Under the pieces are notes generated by a model. The model was not told where the DNA came from. It ran no database searches and saw nothing but the letters and a program-made list of their open reading frames with translations. Of a DNA stretch of 58,017 nt, positions 8,278-15,826 are shown in pieces. The position numbers and the translations under genes were made by a program. Where the stretch lies: positions 1-58,017 of the forward strand of contig OMIE01000115.1 of NCBI GenBank assembly GCA_900299025.1. The letters are read 5' to 3'. Source of the DNA: Burkholderiaceae bacterium. GTDB taxonomy: Bacteria > Pseudomonadota > Gammaproteobacteria > Burkholderiales > Burkholderiaceae_E. Numbering within the stretch: the first letter of the stretch is position 1; every line of letters begins with the position of its first letter.

Positions 8278-9362
8278 CACATGCCCTTCAATCGTTTCAA
8301 GGATCGAACGATCAAGCCACACAGACGATCTCAAGCGCTTCTGACTGCAGACAGCAACGACTCACCGGCGAGGATGCTCTCCGCCGCCAAACCCTGAAGG
8401 CACTTAGTCTTGGACTTTTTGGCAGCGCAGGCCTAGGTCTGAGCGATGCAACTCATGCACAAGCTAACTACCCTTCAAAATCGGTTCGAATCATCGTACC
8501 CTTCAGTGCAGGTGGCACCACCGATATATTGGCCCGCGAAATGTCTGGCCACTTCACCGAACGTTGGAAGCAAAGTTTTGTCGTTGAGAACAAGGGAGGT
8601 GCAGGAGGTACCTTAGGCACCGATTTAGCGGTCCGCGCTCCTGCTGATGGGTATACCTTGCTTTGTGCTTCGGTTGGCCCCTTGGCTGTGAATCCCACAC
8701 TGATTAAAAAGCTTTCGTATAACCCACTCGTTGACCTCGTCCCGATTGTTCTCATCGCTGATGTTGCGAACGTATTGGTCGTCAACCCAAACGTTAACGC
8801 GAAAACGGTGGAGGAGTTCATCAAGCTGCTCGAGCAAAATCCTGATAAATTCAATTACGGTTCAACCGGTATCGGAACAGCCGCCCATTTGTCAGGTGCG
8901 CTTTTTGGCATTCGCACGAAGACGAAGATTCAGCATATTCCGTATCGCGGGGCAGAAGCCGTGCAAGACCTGCTTGCTGGCCGTATTCAATTCATGTTTG
9001 CGACAGCACCTTCGATCATGCCCCAAATTAAGGCCGGAAAAGTAAGAGCGCTCGCGGTCACCAGTCTCGAACGGAGTCGGGCATTGCCTGAGGTACCAAC
9101 GATGAAAGAGCGCGGTTTATCCGATTTCGATTCGGGTTCGTGGTTTGGTTTTCTTGCTCCAAAGGGCGTGCCCGATCAAGTCGTTCGCGAAATCAATAAG
9201 GCAACCAACGAAGCGCTCAAACTGCCTGCCGTACAAACGAAACTCATTACCGCTGGAGCCGATCCAGTAGGCGGTTCGCCTGCTGATTTTTATAATTTTA
9301 TAAAGACTGAAACTGCAAAATGGCGAAATGTGATCATCGAAACCGGTGTTGAACCCCAGTAA
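8274..9362 (+). CDS. Bug-family (tripartite tricarboxylate transporter) periplasmic substrate-binding receptor
   Basis: A 362-residue receptor of the TctC/Bug family with YPSKSVRIIVPFSAGGTTD, VVENKGGAGGT, HIPYRGAEAVQDLLAGRIQ and MPQIKAGKVRALAVTS. The N-terminus has a twin-arginine-like signal (R37-R38 in RRQTLK), a hydrophobic stretch and a HAQA site, with likely cleavage after A64. The start is GTG at 8274, overlapping the previous TGA (GTGA) and preceded by AGGAGA at good spacing, so it is translationally coupled. Family knowledge: Bug receptors bind carboxylates, amides or amino acids. No TctA/TctB membrane partner is in the window, as is usual for the many orphan Bug genes of Burkholderiales. 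The ligand is probably the substrate of the surrounding pathway. Confidence 0.9.
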   Translation: MTHALQSFQGSNDQATQTISSASDCRQQRLTGEDALRRQTLKALSLGLFGSAGLGLSDATHAQANYPSKSVRIIVPFSAGGTTDILAREMSGHFTERWKQSFVVENKGGAGGTLGTDLAVRAPADGYTLLCASVGPLAVNPTLIKKLSYNPLVDLVPIVLIADVANVLVVNPNVNAKTVEEFIKLLEQNPDKFNYGSTGIGTAAHLSGALFGIRTKTKIQHIPYRGAEAVQDLLAGRIQFMFATAPSIMPQIKAGKVRALAVTSLERSRALPEVPTMKERGLSDFDSGSWFGFLAPKGVPDQVVREINKATNEALKLPAVQTKLITAGADPVGGSPADFYNFIKTETAKWRNVIIETGVEPQ

Positions 9363-9368
9363 TCAGCG

Positions 9369-10379
9369 ATGACGAAGCCCAGGATTCTTGCGACCAAATC
9401 GCTTGACCGAGCGATTGAGTCGCTATTTCTTGAACGATTTGATTTTCATATTGCCAAAGATGCAAGCATTGAGTCGATTGCCGAGGCAGCGCAACGGCTC
9501 GACCCTCAGGGGATGGTCGTCCGAGACGACCTACCCGATACGATCGCTGAGCTTGCGCCATCGTTAGTCCATATCGCACGCCATGGCAGTGGCGTCGATG
9601 TGATTCCTGTGAAAGCCTGTAGCGATGCGGGGATTTGCATTAGCAGAGTACCCGGTGGCAACGCGGTAAGTGTTGCCGAGTGGTGCTTAAGCCAGATCTT
9701 ATCGCTCTTGCATCGCCTGCCCGACATCGTCGAGGCAAGCCGAAACGAGGGTTGGTCCATCGCACGAAAGCGTTTCACCGGAGCCGCCGTTGATCTGGCA
9801 GAAAAGAAGGTGTTGATCCTAGGTTTTGGTGCTATCGCGCAACATTTAAGTCATATGCTTTGTATCGGCCTGCGGGCTAAGGTCACGATCGCATGCCGAC
9901 GCCCCGAAGCCTTTAAGGCTGAACATGCTTCGCTTGAATTTATATCGATGAGCGAGGCACTTGCCGCATTGCCTCAGACTGAGGTCTTGGTACCTTGCAT
10001 CGCTCTGAGCGCGTCGACTGAGGGCCTCGTCAGCCAATCATGGTTTGACGCGCTACCAGCACGAGCGATTGTGGTCAATGCCTCACGAGGCGAAGTGCTC
10101 GACGAACAGGCCATGTGCAAAGCCTTGGTTGAGGGGCGCCTTGCCGGCGCGGCGATCGATGTGGTTGCAAGTCGCAGCTTAGCAAGCGATTCACCGCTTT
10201 GGCAGACCCCGCGTCTTGTGATCACACCGCATTTAGCCGGACATACCGCAGACGCACACCAACGAAACGGCATGTCCTGTCTTGAGGCATTGACCGAGTC
10301 ATTATTGCTAAACCAATGTCCCAAGCATGCGATAAATCCTGAGGTATGGCCTCAGGCCTTAGAACGCATGAGGAATTGA
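9369..10379 (+). CDS. D-2-hydroxyacid dehydrogenase-like protein with altered catalytic glutamate
   Basis: A 336-residue protein with the D-isomer 2-hydroxyacid dehydrogenase fold: ARHGSGVDVIPVKA, the NAD-binding LGFGAIAQHL (151-160), VVNASRGEVLDE with the substrate-binding R240, and TPHLAGHTADAH with H288. The catalytic glutamate, five residues after the aspartate of the DV(F/Y) motif, is replaced: D264-VVAS-R269. The usual Arg/Glu/His triad is therefore incomplete. The enzyme may still reduce an alpha-keto acid with other chemistry, or have a new role. It follows the Bug gene by 6 bp as last gene of the plus-strand run, and ends 5 bp from a convergent ketopantoate-reductase-like gene. Confidence 0.82.
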   Translation: MTKPRILATKSLDRAIESLFLERFDFHIAKDASIESIAEAAQRLDPQGMVVRDDLPDTIAELAPSLVHIARHGSGVDVIPVKACSDAGICISRVPGGNAVSVAEWCLSQILSLLHRLPDIVEASRNEGWSIARKRFTGAAVDLAEKKVLILGFGAIAQHLSHMLCIGLRAKVTIACRRPEAFKAEHASLEFISMSEALAALPQTEVLVPCIALSASTEGLVSQSWFDALPARAIVVNASRGEVLDEQAMCKALVEGRLAGAAIDVVASRSLASDSPLWQTPRLVITPHLAGHTADAHQRNGMSCLEALTESLLLNQCPKHAINPEVWPQALERMRN

Positions 10380-10384
10380 TGCGC

Positions 10385-11365
10385 TTAATTCGGATAAAGC
10401 CCAAGACCTTGCATCCTCAAGCGACACAGCCCAAGTAGCGCACTAATCCAGGGCGTATCCATACCAAGATGCTTTGCGATTTCCTGCACTACGGTCAGCA
10501 GGGCATCAAGTTCAACCGGTCGCATGGCTTCAACATCTTGAAGCATCGAAGTCTTAAAGGCTCCGAGTTGTTTTGTGACGGCATTGCGTTGTTCGGGTGA
10601 TTGCTGAATCAAACAGCCAAATCGCTCACCAATCACTTTCGCTTCTTGCATGACCGAAACACAAAAGCGATTGACTTCGGGGTCCCCAAGCATCTTGTCG
10701 ATGGTTGCCCCTGTGATCGCCGAAACCGGATTCATGGTCATATTGCCCCAGAGCTTGAACCAGATATCGTCCTGAATGCGCAATGAAGCTTCAGCGGCAA
10801 AGCCTGCTGAACGAAAAAGGCCACAGACTTCGTCGAGCCTTTGTGAGGCTCCACCCTGCGGCTCGCCGAAAATCACGCGAGTACCCATGGCGTGAAGAAC
10901 ATGGCCTGGAGACGGGGTTGAAGCACTCATGTGCAAGACACTTCCTAGCAGCGCATCGCGCGGGATCGCCCGATCGAGTGCTGCGTCAGGATCGACACTT
11001 CGAAGTCTTAGATCCTTACAAGGCCCGCCAAACCCCTGAAAGAACCACCACGGCACACCATTCATCGCGGTCAGCACCACACCGCTATCGGCACGCAATT
11101 GCGCAATCGCCTCAGCAAGATGGGGCAAGGCAGGTGCTTTCACTGCAACGATGACAAGATCGTGTTGTCCCAGTTCTCGTGCTTGATCACTGACTTTCAA
11201 CGGGAGCTCTATTTGCTGTCCCGCTTGCTCAAGCGTCAAACCACCCTGGCGTACAGCCGAAAGTGTTTGACCCCTGGCCAAAGCCTTGACCTGATAACCA
11301 GCCTGTATCAATTTGGCTGCAATAAGCCCGCCCATCGCACCAAGTCCGACGATTGCAATATTCAT
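10385..11365 (-). CDS. ketopantoate reductase family (2-dehydropantoate 2-reductase-like) oxidoreductase
   Basis: A 326-residue ApbA/PanE-family protein. It has the N-terminal NADP-binding motif GLGAMGG (7-13), the VIVAVKAPALPHLAEAI segment, and a C-terminal helical domain with IWFKLWGNMTMNPVSAITGAT and MRPVELDALLTVV. PanE proper makes pantoate for CoA. As the last gene of a four-gene catabolic operon (CoA-transferase, enoyl-CoA hydratase-like, FAD dehydrogenase), this copy more likely reduces another 2-keto acid (inference). Its ATG overlaps the stop of the FAD dehydrogenase by 4 bp. The facing gene on the other strand is a D-2-hydroxyacid dehydrogenase-like protein, so two 2-keto/2-hydroxy acid enzymes meet tail to tail. 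Confidence 0.86.
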   Translation of the reverse strand: MNIAIVGLGAMGGLIAAKLIQAGYQVKALARGQTLSAVRQGGLTLEQAGQQIELPLKVSDQARELGQHDLVIVAVKAPALPHLAEAIAQLRADSGVVLTAMNGVPWWFFQGFGGPCKDLRLRSVDPDAALDRAIPRDALLGSVLHMSASTPSPGHVLHAMGTRVIFGEPQGGASQRLDEVCGLFRSAGFAAEASLRIQDDIWFKLWGNMTMNPVSAITGATIDKMLGDPEVNRFCVSVMQEAKVIGERFGCLIQQSPEQRNAVTKQLGAFKTSMLQDVEAMRPVELDALLTVVQEIAKHLGMDTPWISALLGLCRLRMQGLGLYPN

Positions 11366-12828
11366 AGCAAATGGCTGTTTGACGTGAGGAGAGGCTGCAA
11401 TACTTTGCCAGGGTTCATCAATCCCATCGGGTCAAAGGCTACTTTGATTCGTTGCATCAACTTGATTTCAACGGCGGATTTATAACGTGCGGCTTCATCA
11501 CGTCGCAGGGTACCCAGGCCATGCTCGGCAGACACCGATCCTCCAAAAGCTGCTACCGCATCATGGGTGATCTGATTAATCGATGGTTGTAATTGCAAGA
11601 AAGCGTCTTCATGAGCTTTATCGCTAAAGGCCGCAGGCGGTGAAACGTTATAGTGCAAATTGCCATCGCCCAAATGCCCAAAACAAACCATACGGATCCC
11701 AGGGTGCGCTTTTTGCAAAGCAGCATCGGTTTCTCTAATAAAGCGTGGTATCTCTGAGATCGGGACCGATATATCGTGCTTAATGTTTTTCCCCTCAGCC
11801 GCTTGAGCCTCAGAAACATTTTCACGAAGTGCCCAAATGGCTTTAAATTGAGCCATTGTCTCTGAGATCGCAGCGTCTTTGGCCAAGCCTTGATCAATGG
11901 CCTGAGCGAGCAAGGACTCGAGCGCCTGACCGGCCTGAGCGTCGCTTTGAGCACTCGATAGTTCTAATAAAACATACCAAGGGTAGCGCTCTTGCAAGGG
12001 CCTGCGACAATCAGCAAAGTGGCGTGTAACCAGCTCGATACAAAAATCAGATAGAAGCTCAAATCCTGTTAGTGAATCGCCAGTCTGACCCTGGGCCAAC
12101 GAAAGCAATGCAAGCGCTTGCTCGGTACTTTCCAGGCCAACCAGCGCGCACCGTCTTGAAACAGCCGCTGGATACAGTTTTAAAACCGCTGCTGTGATCA
12201 CGCCCAAAGTACCTTCGGCGCCGATGAAAAGGTCGCGCAAGTCGTAGCCTGTATTGTCCTTGCGCAAACCTCTTAGACCGTTCCAAATATCACCATCGGC
12301 GGTGACCACTTCCAAACCAAGGCAAAGATCTCGGGCATTGCCAAAGCGCAATACCTGAACACCGCCTGCGTTGGTTGAGAGATTGCCCCCAATCGTGCAT
12401 GAACCTTCGGCTGCCAGTGATAAAGGGAAAAATCGGCCTGCTTCGCTAGCTGCCTCTTGAATCTGCTGCAAAATACATCCTGCCTCAACGGTGATCGTGT
12501 TGTTGATCGGATCCAACGCACGAATCGATTTCATCTTAGCTAGCGACAAGACAATCGAGCGTCCGGTGTCATCGGGTACGCTTCCTCCGCTTAGCCCCGT
12601 ATTGCCTCCCTGGGGTACGACTGCGACTCGATGCTCGACGCACCAGCGAATCGCCGCAGCAACCGATTCAGTGGTTTCAGGCATGACCACGGCGAGCGCA
12701 TGTCCACGCATTCTTTTGCGCCAGTCGATTAGGTGGGGTGCCATGTCGTCAATGGCAGTCAATACACGGCCCTGGATGCGTTCGCTGAGGCTTGGTAACT
12801 GTTGCCTCAGGCTTTCCATACTCATCAT
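11362..12828 (-). CDS. FAD-linked oxidase, GlcD/D-lactate dehydrogenase-like
   Basis: A 488-residue flavoprotein. It has a PCMH-type FAD-binding domain (PQGGNTGLSGGSVPDDTG; SCTIGGNLSTNAGG) and an FAD-oxidase C-terminal domain with FGHLGDGNLHYN, SAEHGLGTLRRDE and MGLMNPGKVL. This is the layout of glycolate oxidase GlcD, D-lactate and D-2-hydroxyglutarate dehydrogenases, which oxidise D-2-hydroxy acids and pass electrons to quinone or ETF. The open frame extends further upstream, but that part is antisense-like read-through of the previous gene. The ATG at 12828 directly follows the stop of the enoyl-CoA hydratase-like gene; ATGs at 12825 and 12819 are alternatives. Operon context suggests oxidation of a 2-hydroxy acid released from a CoA pathway. 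Confidence 0.87.
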   Translation of the reverse strand: MMSMESLRQQLPSLSERIQGRVLTAIDDMAPHLIDWRKRMRGHALAVVMPETTESVAAAIRWCVEHRVAVVPQGGNTGLSGGSVPDDTGRSIVLSLAKMKSIRALDPINNTITVEAGCILQQIQEAASEAGRFFPLSLAAEGSCTIGGNLSTNAGGVQVLRFGNARDLCLGLEVVTADGDIWNGLRGLRKDNTGYDLRDLFIGAEGTLGVITAAVLKLYPAAVSRRCALVGLESTEQALALLSLAQGQTGDSLTGFELLSDFCIELVTRHFADCRRPLQERYPWYVLLELSSAQSDAQAGQALESLLAQAIDQGLAKDAAISETMAQFKAIWALRENVSEAQAAEGKNIKHDISVPISEIPRFIRETDAALQKAHPGIRMVCFGHLGDGNLHYNVSPPAAFSDKAHEDAFLQLQPSINQITHDAVAAFGGSVSAEHGLGTLRRDEAARYKSAVEIKLMQRIKVAFDPMGLMNPGKVLQPLLTSNSHLL

Positions 12829-12829
12829 C

Positions 12830-13621
12830 TCATCGGCCCTGAAAATTCGGTGTTCTCTTTTCCATAAATGCCCTGGCGCCCTCGCGATAATCCTCGCTTT
12901 GAGCACAACGCGCCAAAGCTTCCACAATCTCGGGCCGTGCTGCGATTTCTTGAACATGAGCACTGCTCAGCGCAGCCACGGTTCGCTTGAGTGCAGCAAT
13001 GGTTAAGGGTGCGTTCTCAGCGATTGAACTTGCAAGGGCATCCACATGTTGATCGAGCTGATCGACTGATACCACTTCACGAACAAAACCCATGCTTAAG
13101 GCCGCGCTTGCCGGAAAGATTCTTGCCGTCATAAACATATCTAAGGTGTTGGCCATACCTACCACCGATATGAATCTTGCAATACCCTGCGTCCCGTAGC
13201 CAAGGCCAAGACGAGCCGCTGGCATGCGAAATCGGGCATCGTCTGCAGCGATGCGCAAATCGCAGGCTGCTGCAAGCCCTAATCCGCCACCAAAGCAGAT
13301 GCCTCGAATCTTCGCAATCACAGGCTTGCTTGCCTTAGCAGGTGCACCGTAGGCGGCCTCAACGGCAGCGCTAAAACGTCGCTGATCCTCGGGATCCGTT
13401 CGTTGCGCTTCAAAGGTTGAAATATCTGCGCCTGAGACAAAGGCTTGATCGCCATCACCCTGCAATACGATCACCCGCACACTCGGGTCTGCATCAGCCT
13501 GGGCGATGTGATCAGCCAGTGACTGCCACATATCGCGCGACATTGCGTTGCGCTTTGCAGGATTGCTAATCACCAGGTTTCTAACCGCACCCTGCTGCCT
13601 CGAGAAAACCGTTCCATTCAT
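12830..13621 (-). CDS. enoyl-CoA hydratase/isomerase (crotonase) family protein, catalytic glutamates changed
   Basis: A 263-residue crotonase-fold protein. The oxyanion-hole segments are FVSGADIS (61-68) and CFGGGLGLAAACDLRIA (109-125), and the C-terminus ends with an ARAFMEKRTPNFQG segment. In classical hydratases the first catalytic glutamate lies in a PE(I/V)xLG motif; here it reads PAARLGL, so A135 takes its place. The second position is D161. Plain hydratase activity is thus doubtful, and isomerase, decarboxylase, hydrolase or retro-Claisen activities known in this superfamily are open. It follows the CoA-transferase by 29 bp and precedes the FAD dehydrogenase with near-zero spacing. 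Confidence 0.85.
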   Translation of the reverse strand: MNGTVFSRQQGAVRNLVISNPAKRNAMSRDMWQSLADHIAQADADPSVRVIVLQGDGDQAFVSGADISTFEAQRTDPEDQRRFSAAVEAAYGAPAKASKPVIAKIRGICFGGGLGLAAACDLRIAADDARFRMPAARLGLGYGTQGIARFISVVGMANTLDMFMTARIFPASAALSMGFVREVVSVDQLDQHVDALASSIAENAPLTIAALKRTVAALSSAHVQEIAARPEIVEALARCAQSEDYREGARAFMEKRTPNFQGR

Positions 13622-13650
13622 GGTCGATCCCTTATATGTTTTGAACCATC

Positions 13651-14844
13651 CTAAAGAACACCCTCAGCCTTCAAAGCTTCGATCGCCGCGGCTGAAAGCC
13701 CAAGCTCACTCAGGATGCTTTGGTTATCCTCACCGCGTTGGGCAATCGGTTTTGCAATCCGCCCGGGTGTACGGCTGAGCTTGGCAGCTTGGGCAATCAG
13801 CTGAATATCGCCGCGCTCTTGGTGTTGGACGGTTTCAGCGATACTGGCATGCCTAACTTGCGGATCAGCGAAGACCTCGTCCATGCTGTAAATCGGCCCG
13901 CAAGGAACACCGGCCTCGTTGAGCTTTTCAATCCAATGCGCTTTAGTCGCCTTTTGAAAGGCCACGCTCAGCAATCGATTGAGCGCAACACGGTTTTTCG
14001 ATCGTAAAGCATTGCTCGTGAAGCGCTCATCGGCAAGCAACTCAGGGACTTCCAAAACCTCGCATAGCGCTTTCCACATGGCTTCGCCCGATGCACCAAT
14101 ATTGACGTAGCCATCCGCGGTGGGATAGCTCGATGTGGGCATGCCGGTCGGATGGTCATTACCCACCGAGCGAGGCACCTCCCCATCGAGCAGGTAGCGC
14201 GCTGCCTGAAAGTCCATCAAGGCAATGCCCGCGTGTAAGAGCGAGGATTGAACCCATTGCCCCTTGCCAGAGTGCTCGCGCTCAAGCAAGGCCGTGAGAA
14301 TGCCAAGCGCAGAAAATAGGCCTGCAGCCATATCACACACCGCAGCACCGGCCCGCATGGGTTCACCGTCTACAGGGCCTGTGACGCTCATCAGACCGCT
14401 CATGCCCTGAGCGATCTGGTCAAAACCCGGACGTTCGCGATAAGGACCATCCTGCCCAAAGCCCGAAATACTTCCTAATATGATTCGGGGATTGATCTTG
14501 TTCAATGACTCATAGTCAATGCCGAGCCTGTCCTTCACATCGGGCCTGAAGTTTTCAACCACCACGTCGGCAGTTTTGACCAGTTCGAGAAAGAGTTCAA
14601 GCCCTCTGGGGTGCTTCAAATTGAGGGTAATCGAACGCTTATTTCGGTGCAGGTTTTGAAAGTCAGGTCCATCGCGTGCACCGGTCATCATGTCGGGGCG
14701 GCCCGAGGATGCCGAAGGCTCCACCTTGATAACGTCGGCGCCAAAATCGGCAAGTTGTTTCACACAGGTCGGGCCTGCGCGAACCTGCGACAAATCGAGC
14801 ACGCGGAATCGCGCGAGCGCCCCTTGCGGCATGATGCTCGGCAT
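13651..14844 (-). CDS. class III CoA-transferase (CaiB/BaiF, formyl-CoA transferase family)
   Basis: A 397-residue family III CoA-transferase. It has VLDLSQVRAGPTCVKQLADFGADVIKVE-type N-terminal features, NRNKRSI-like HRNKRSITLNLK, VVENFRPDV, GFGQDGPY, and the acyl-accepting aspartate D171 in AVCDMAAG. Family enzymes move CoA between carboxylic acids and activate a substrate for beta-oxidation-like steps. The open frame reaches a TTG upstream. I chose ATG 14844 because GGAG lies 6 bp before it; ATG 14856 is the alternative. It starts the operon continuing to the enoyl-CoA hydratase-like, FAD dehydrogenase and ketopantoate-reductase-like genes. Divergent to it lies a flavin reductase, with an inverted repeat in the gap. 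Confidence 0.9.
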   Translation of the reverse strand: MPSIMPQGALARFRVLDLSQVRAGPTCVKQLADFGADVIKVEPSASSGRPDMMTGARDGPDFQNLHRNKRSITLNLKHPRGLELFLELVKTADVVVENFRPDVKDRLGIDYESLNKINPRIILGSISGFGQDGPYRERPGFDQIAQGMSGLMSVTGPVDGEPMRAGAAVCDMAAGLFSALGILTALLEREHSGKGQWVQSSLLHAGIALMDFQAARYLLDGEVPRSVGNDHPTGMPTSSYPTADGYVNIGASGEAMWKALCEVLEVPELLADERFTSNALRSKNRVALNRLLSVAFQKATKAHWIEKLNEAGVPCGPIYSMDEVFADPQVRHASIAETVQHQERGDIQLIAQAAKLSRTPGRIAKPIAQRGEDNQSILSELGLSAAAIEALKAEGVL

Positions 14845-14883
14845 ATCAATCTCCATCACTGAGAAACGAAACCGCAAGTTACA

Positions 14884-14901
14884 CGAAGCCCGCCCGCTTC
14901 G
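14884..14901. promoter_or_regulatory. inverted repeat between CoA-transferase and flavin reductase
   Basis: CGAAGC-CCGCCC-GCTTCG is a perfect 6-6-6 hyphenated palindrome in the 97-bp divergent gap. It sits 40 bp upstream of the CoA-transferase start and 40 bp upstream of the flavin reductase start, a position suited to one regulator controlling both. A GC-rich hairpin by chance is also possible. Confidence 0.3.
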
Positions 14902-14941
14902 GTTAGCTTACGTTCCATTAGCCCTCAAGGAGCCATGGCGC

Positions 14942-15631
14942 ATGAATCAGCAATCAACCAAAGCCGATGACACCCAGGACATCAGCATTGCTGCAAAGGA
15001 TTTGCGCAGCGATGAGCTGTATTTTTTACTACGAGATTCGATTGTCCCGCGACCGATCGCCTGGGTCTCGACCATCGACGACCAAGGGCGGCCTAATCTT
15101 GCGCCCTACAGTTTCTTTAACTGCTGCAGTCCCAAGCCGCCGATTCTTGGGTTTTCAGTGGGGCCTCGCGGCGGACGCGCCCCGGATGGCAGCCTTTTAT
15201 TGAAAGACACGCTGGTCAACATTCGGCAGATCCCTGAATGTGTCGTGAATTTGGTTCCCGAGGGCCTCACCTTACCCATGGTTGAAACAGCGAGCAATTT
15301 GCCACCTGGAGAGAGTGAATTTGAATTCGCAAAGCTTGAACAGGCGCCTTGCTTGCTCGTGAAGCCACCGCGCGTGCTCGGTGCAACACTGGCCTTCGAA
15401 TGCAAGCTGCACAGCATTGTAGAACTTGGCGCGAGTGCTTGGGTTATGGTTGAAGTGGTTCATATCCATGTTCATCGCGGCGTGTATCTGGGTGAACAAA
15501 AGGGTATGAAACACCGCATTGACGTGACACGCCCGCCTGAGCTTCGCCCCCTGGGACGGCTCGGCCGCGCCTGGTATTGCCGAATTTCGGACATCGAAAC
15601 CGTTTTACGTCGAGACGGGCCCAACGATTAG
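14942..15631 (+). CDS. flavin reductase-like FMN-binding split-barrel protein
   Basis: A 229-residue member of the flavin reductase/DIM6-NTAB split-barrel family, with VPRPIAWVSTIDDQGRPNLAP, YSFFNCCSPKPPILGFSVG, DTLVNIRQIPECVVNLV and a late RLGRAWYCR. These proteins bind FMN and reduce free flavin for a monooxygenase, or act as flavin-dependent reductases on their own. No oxygenase partner is seen nearby. The chosen ATG at 14942 has AAGGAG 9 bp before it; a longer open frame upstream runs opposite the CoA-transferase and looks spurious. The gene stands alone before a 195-bp regulatory gap, so it may belong functionally with the CoA-transferase operon across the divergent promoter. Confidence 0.85.
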   Translation: MNQQSTKADDTQDISIAAKDLRSDELYFLLRDSIVPRPIAWVSTIDDQGRPNLAPYSFFNCCSPKPPILGFSVGPRGGRAPDGSLLLKDTLVNIRQIPECVVNLVPEGLTLPMVETASNLPPGESEFEFAKLEQAPCLLVKPPRVLGATLAFECKLHSIVELGASAWVMVEVVHIHVHRGVYLGEQKGMKHRIDVTRPPELRPLGRLGRAWYCRISDIETVLRRDGPND

Positions 15632-15640
15632 CAGTGCGGC

Positions 15641-15692
15641 ACCGTTTGCACACGCTTAGCGACCGTTTGCACCTTTCGTGTGCGAAATGCAC
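15641..15692. promoter_or_regulatory. three helically phased TGCAC half-sites, candidate NtrC-type enhancer
   Basis: TGCAC occurs at 15647, 15668 and 15688, spaced 21 and 20 bp, i.e. about two helical turns each and so on one DNA face. The first two lie in an 11-bp direct repeat, ACCGTTTGCAC (15641-15651 and 15662-15672). The middle one is part of TGCAC-N7-GTGCG (15668-15684), matching the known NtrC dyad TGCAC-N7-GTGCA at 9 of 10 fixed bases. An overlapping TTTCG-TGTG-CGAAA repeat lies at 15674-15687. The array is about 70-110 bp upstream of the predicted sigma-54 start site, the usual enhancer distance. Confidence 0.55.
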
Positions 15693-15732
15693 TCAGATCG
15701 ATCACAATTGAGCGCATGCGCGTTGTGAGCGC

Positions 15733-15749
15733 TTGGCATCGATCTTGCT
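15733..15749 (+). promoter_or_regulatory. sigma-54 (RpoN) -24/-12 promoter of the ABC transporter operon
   Basis: TTGGCATCGATCTTGCT matches the sigma-54 consensus YTGGCACG-N4-TTGCW. TGGCA and TTGCT are intact, and GG (15735-15736) and GC (15747-15748) are separated by exactly 10 bp as required. Transcription would start near 15760, leaving a leader of about 67 nt before the ATG at 15827. A phased TGCAC array lies upstream. This indicates activator-dependent, probably nitrogen-responsive expression. It is a sequence match only. Confidence 0.68.
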
Positions 15750-15826
15750 GAATCCATGCTTGGGTTCTCGAGACCCTGCCCCCTCGTGGCCGTTTTTCAA
15801 TCGTCTTTGTTCGGAGATTCACTACG

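Noticed and set aside
11362-12963. Longer start of the FAD-linked dehydrogenase at 12963
   Set aside because: The extra 45 residues lie inside the upstream gene, are basic and unconserved, and ATG 12828 fits the operon junction.
12491-13006. A 171-codon open frame spanning the FAD dehydrogenase/enoyl-CoA hydratase junction on the plus strand
   Set aside because: Fully antisense to two well-supported genes and without family features.
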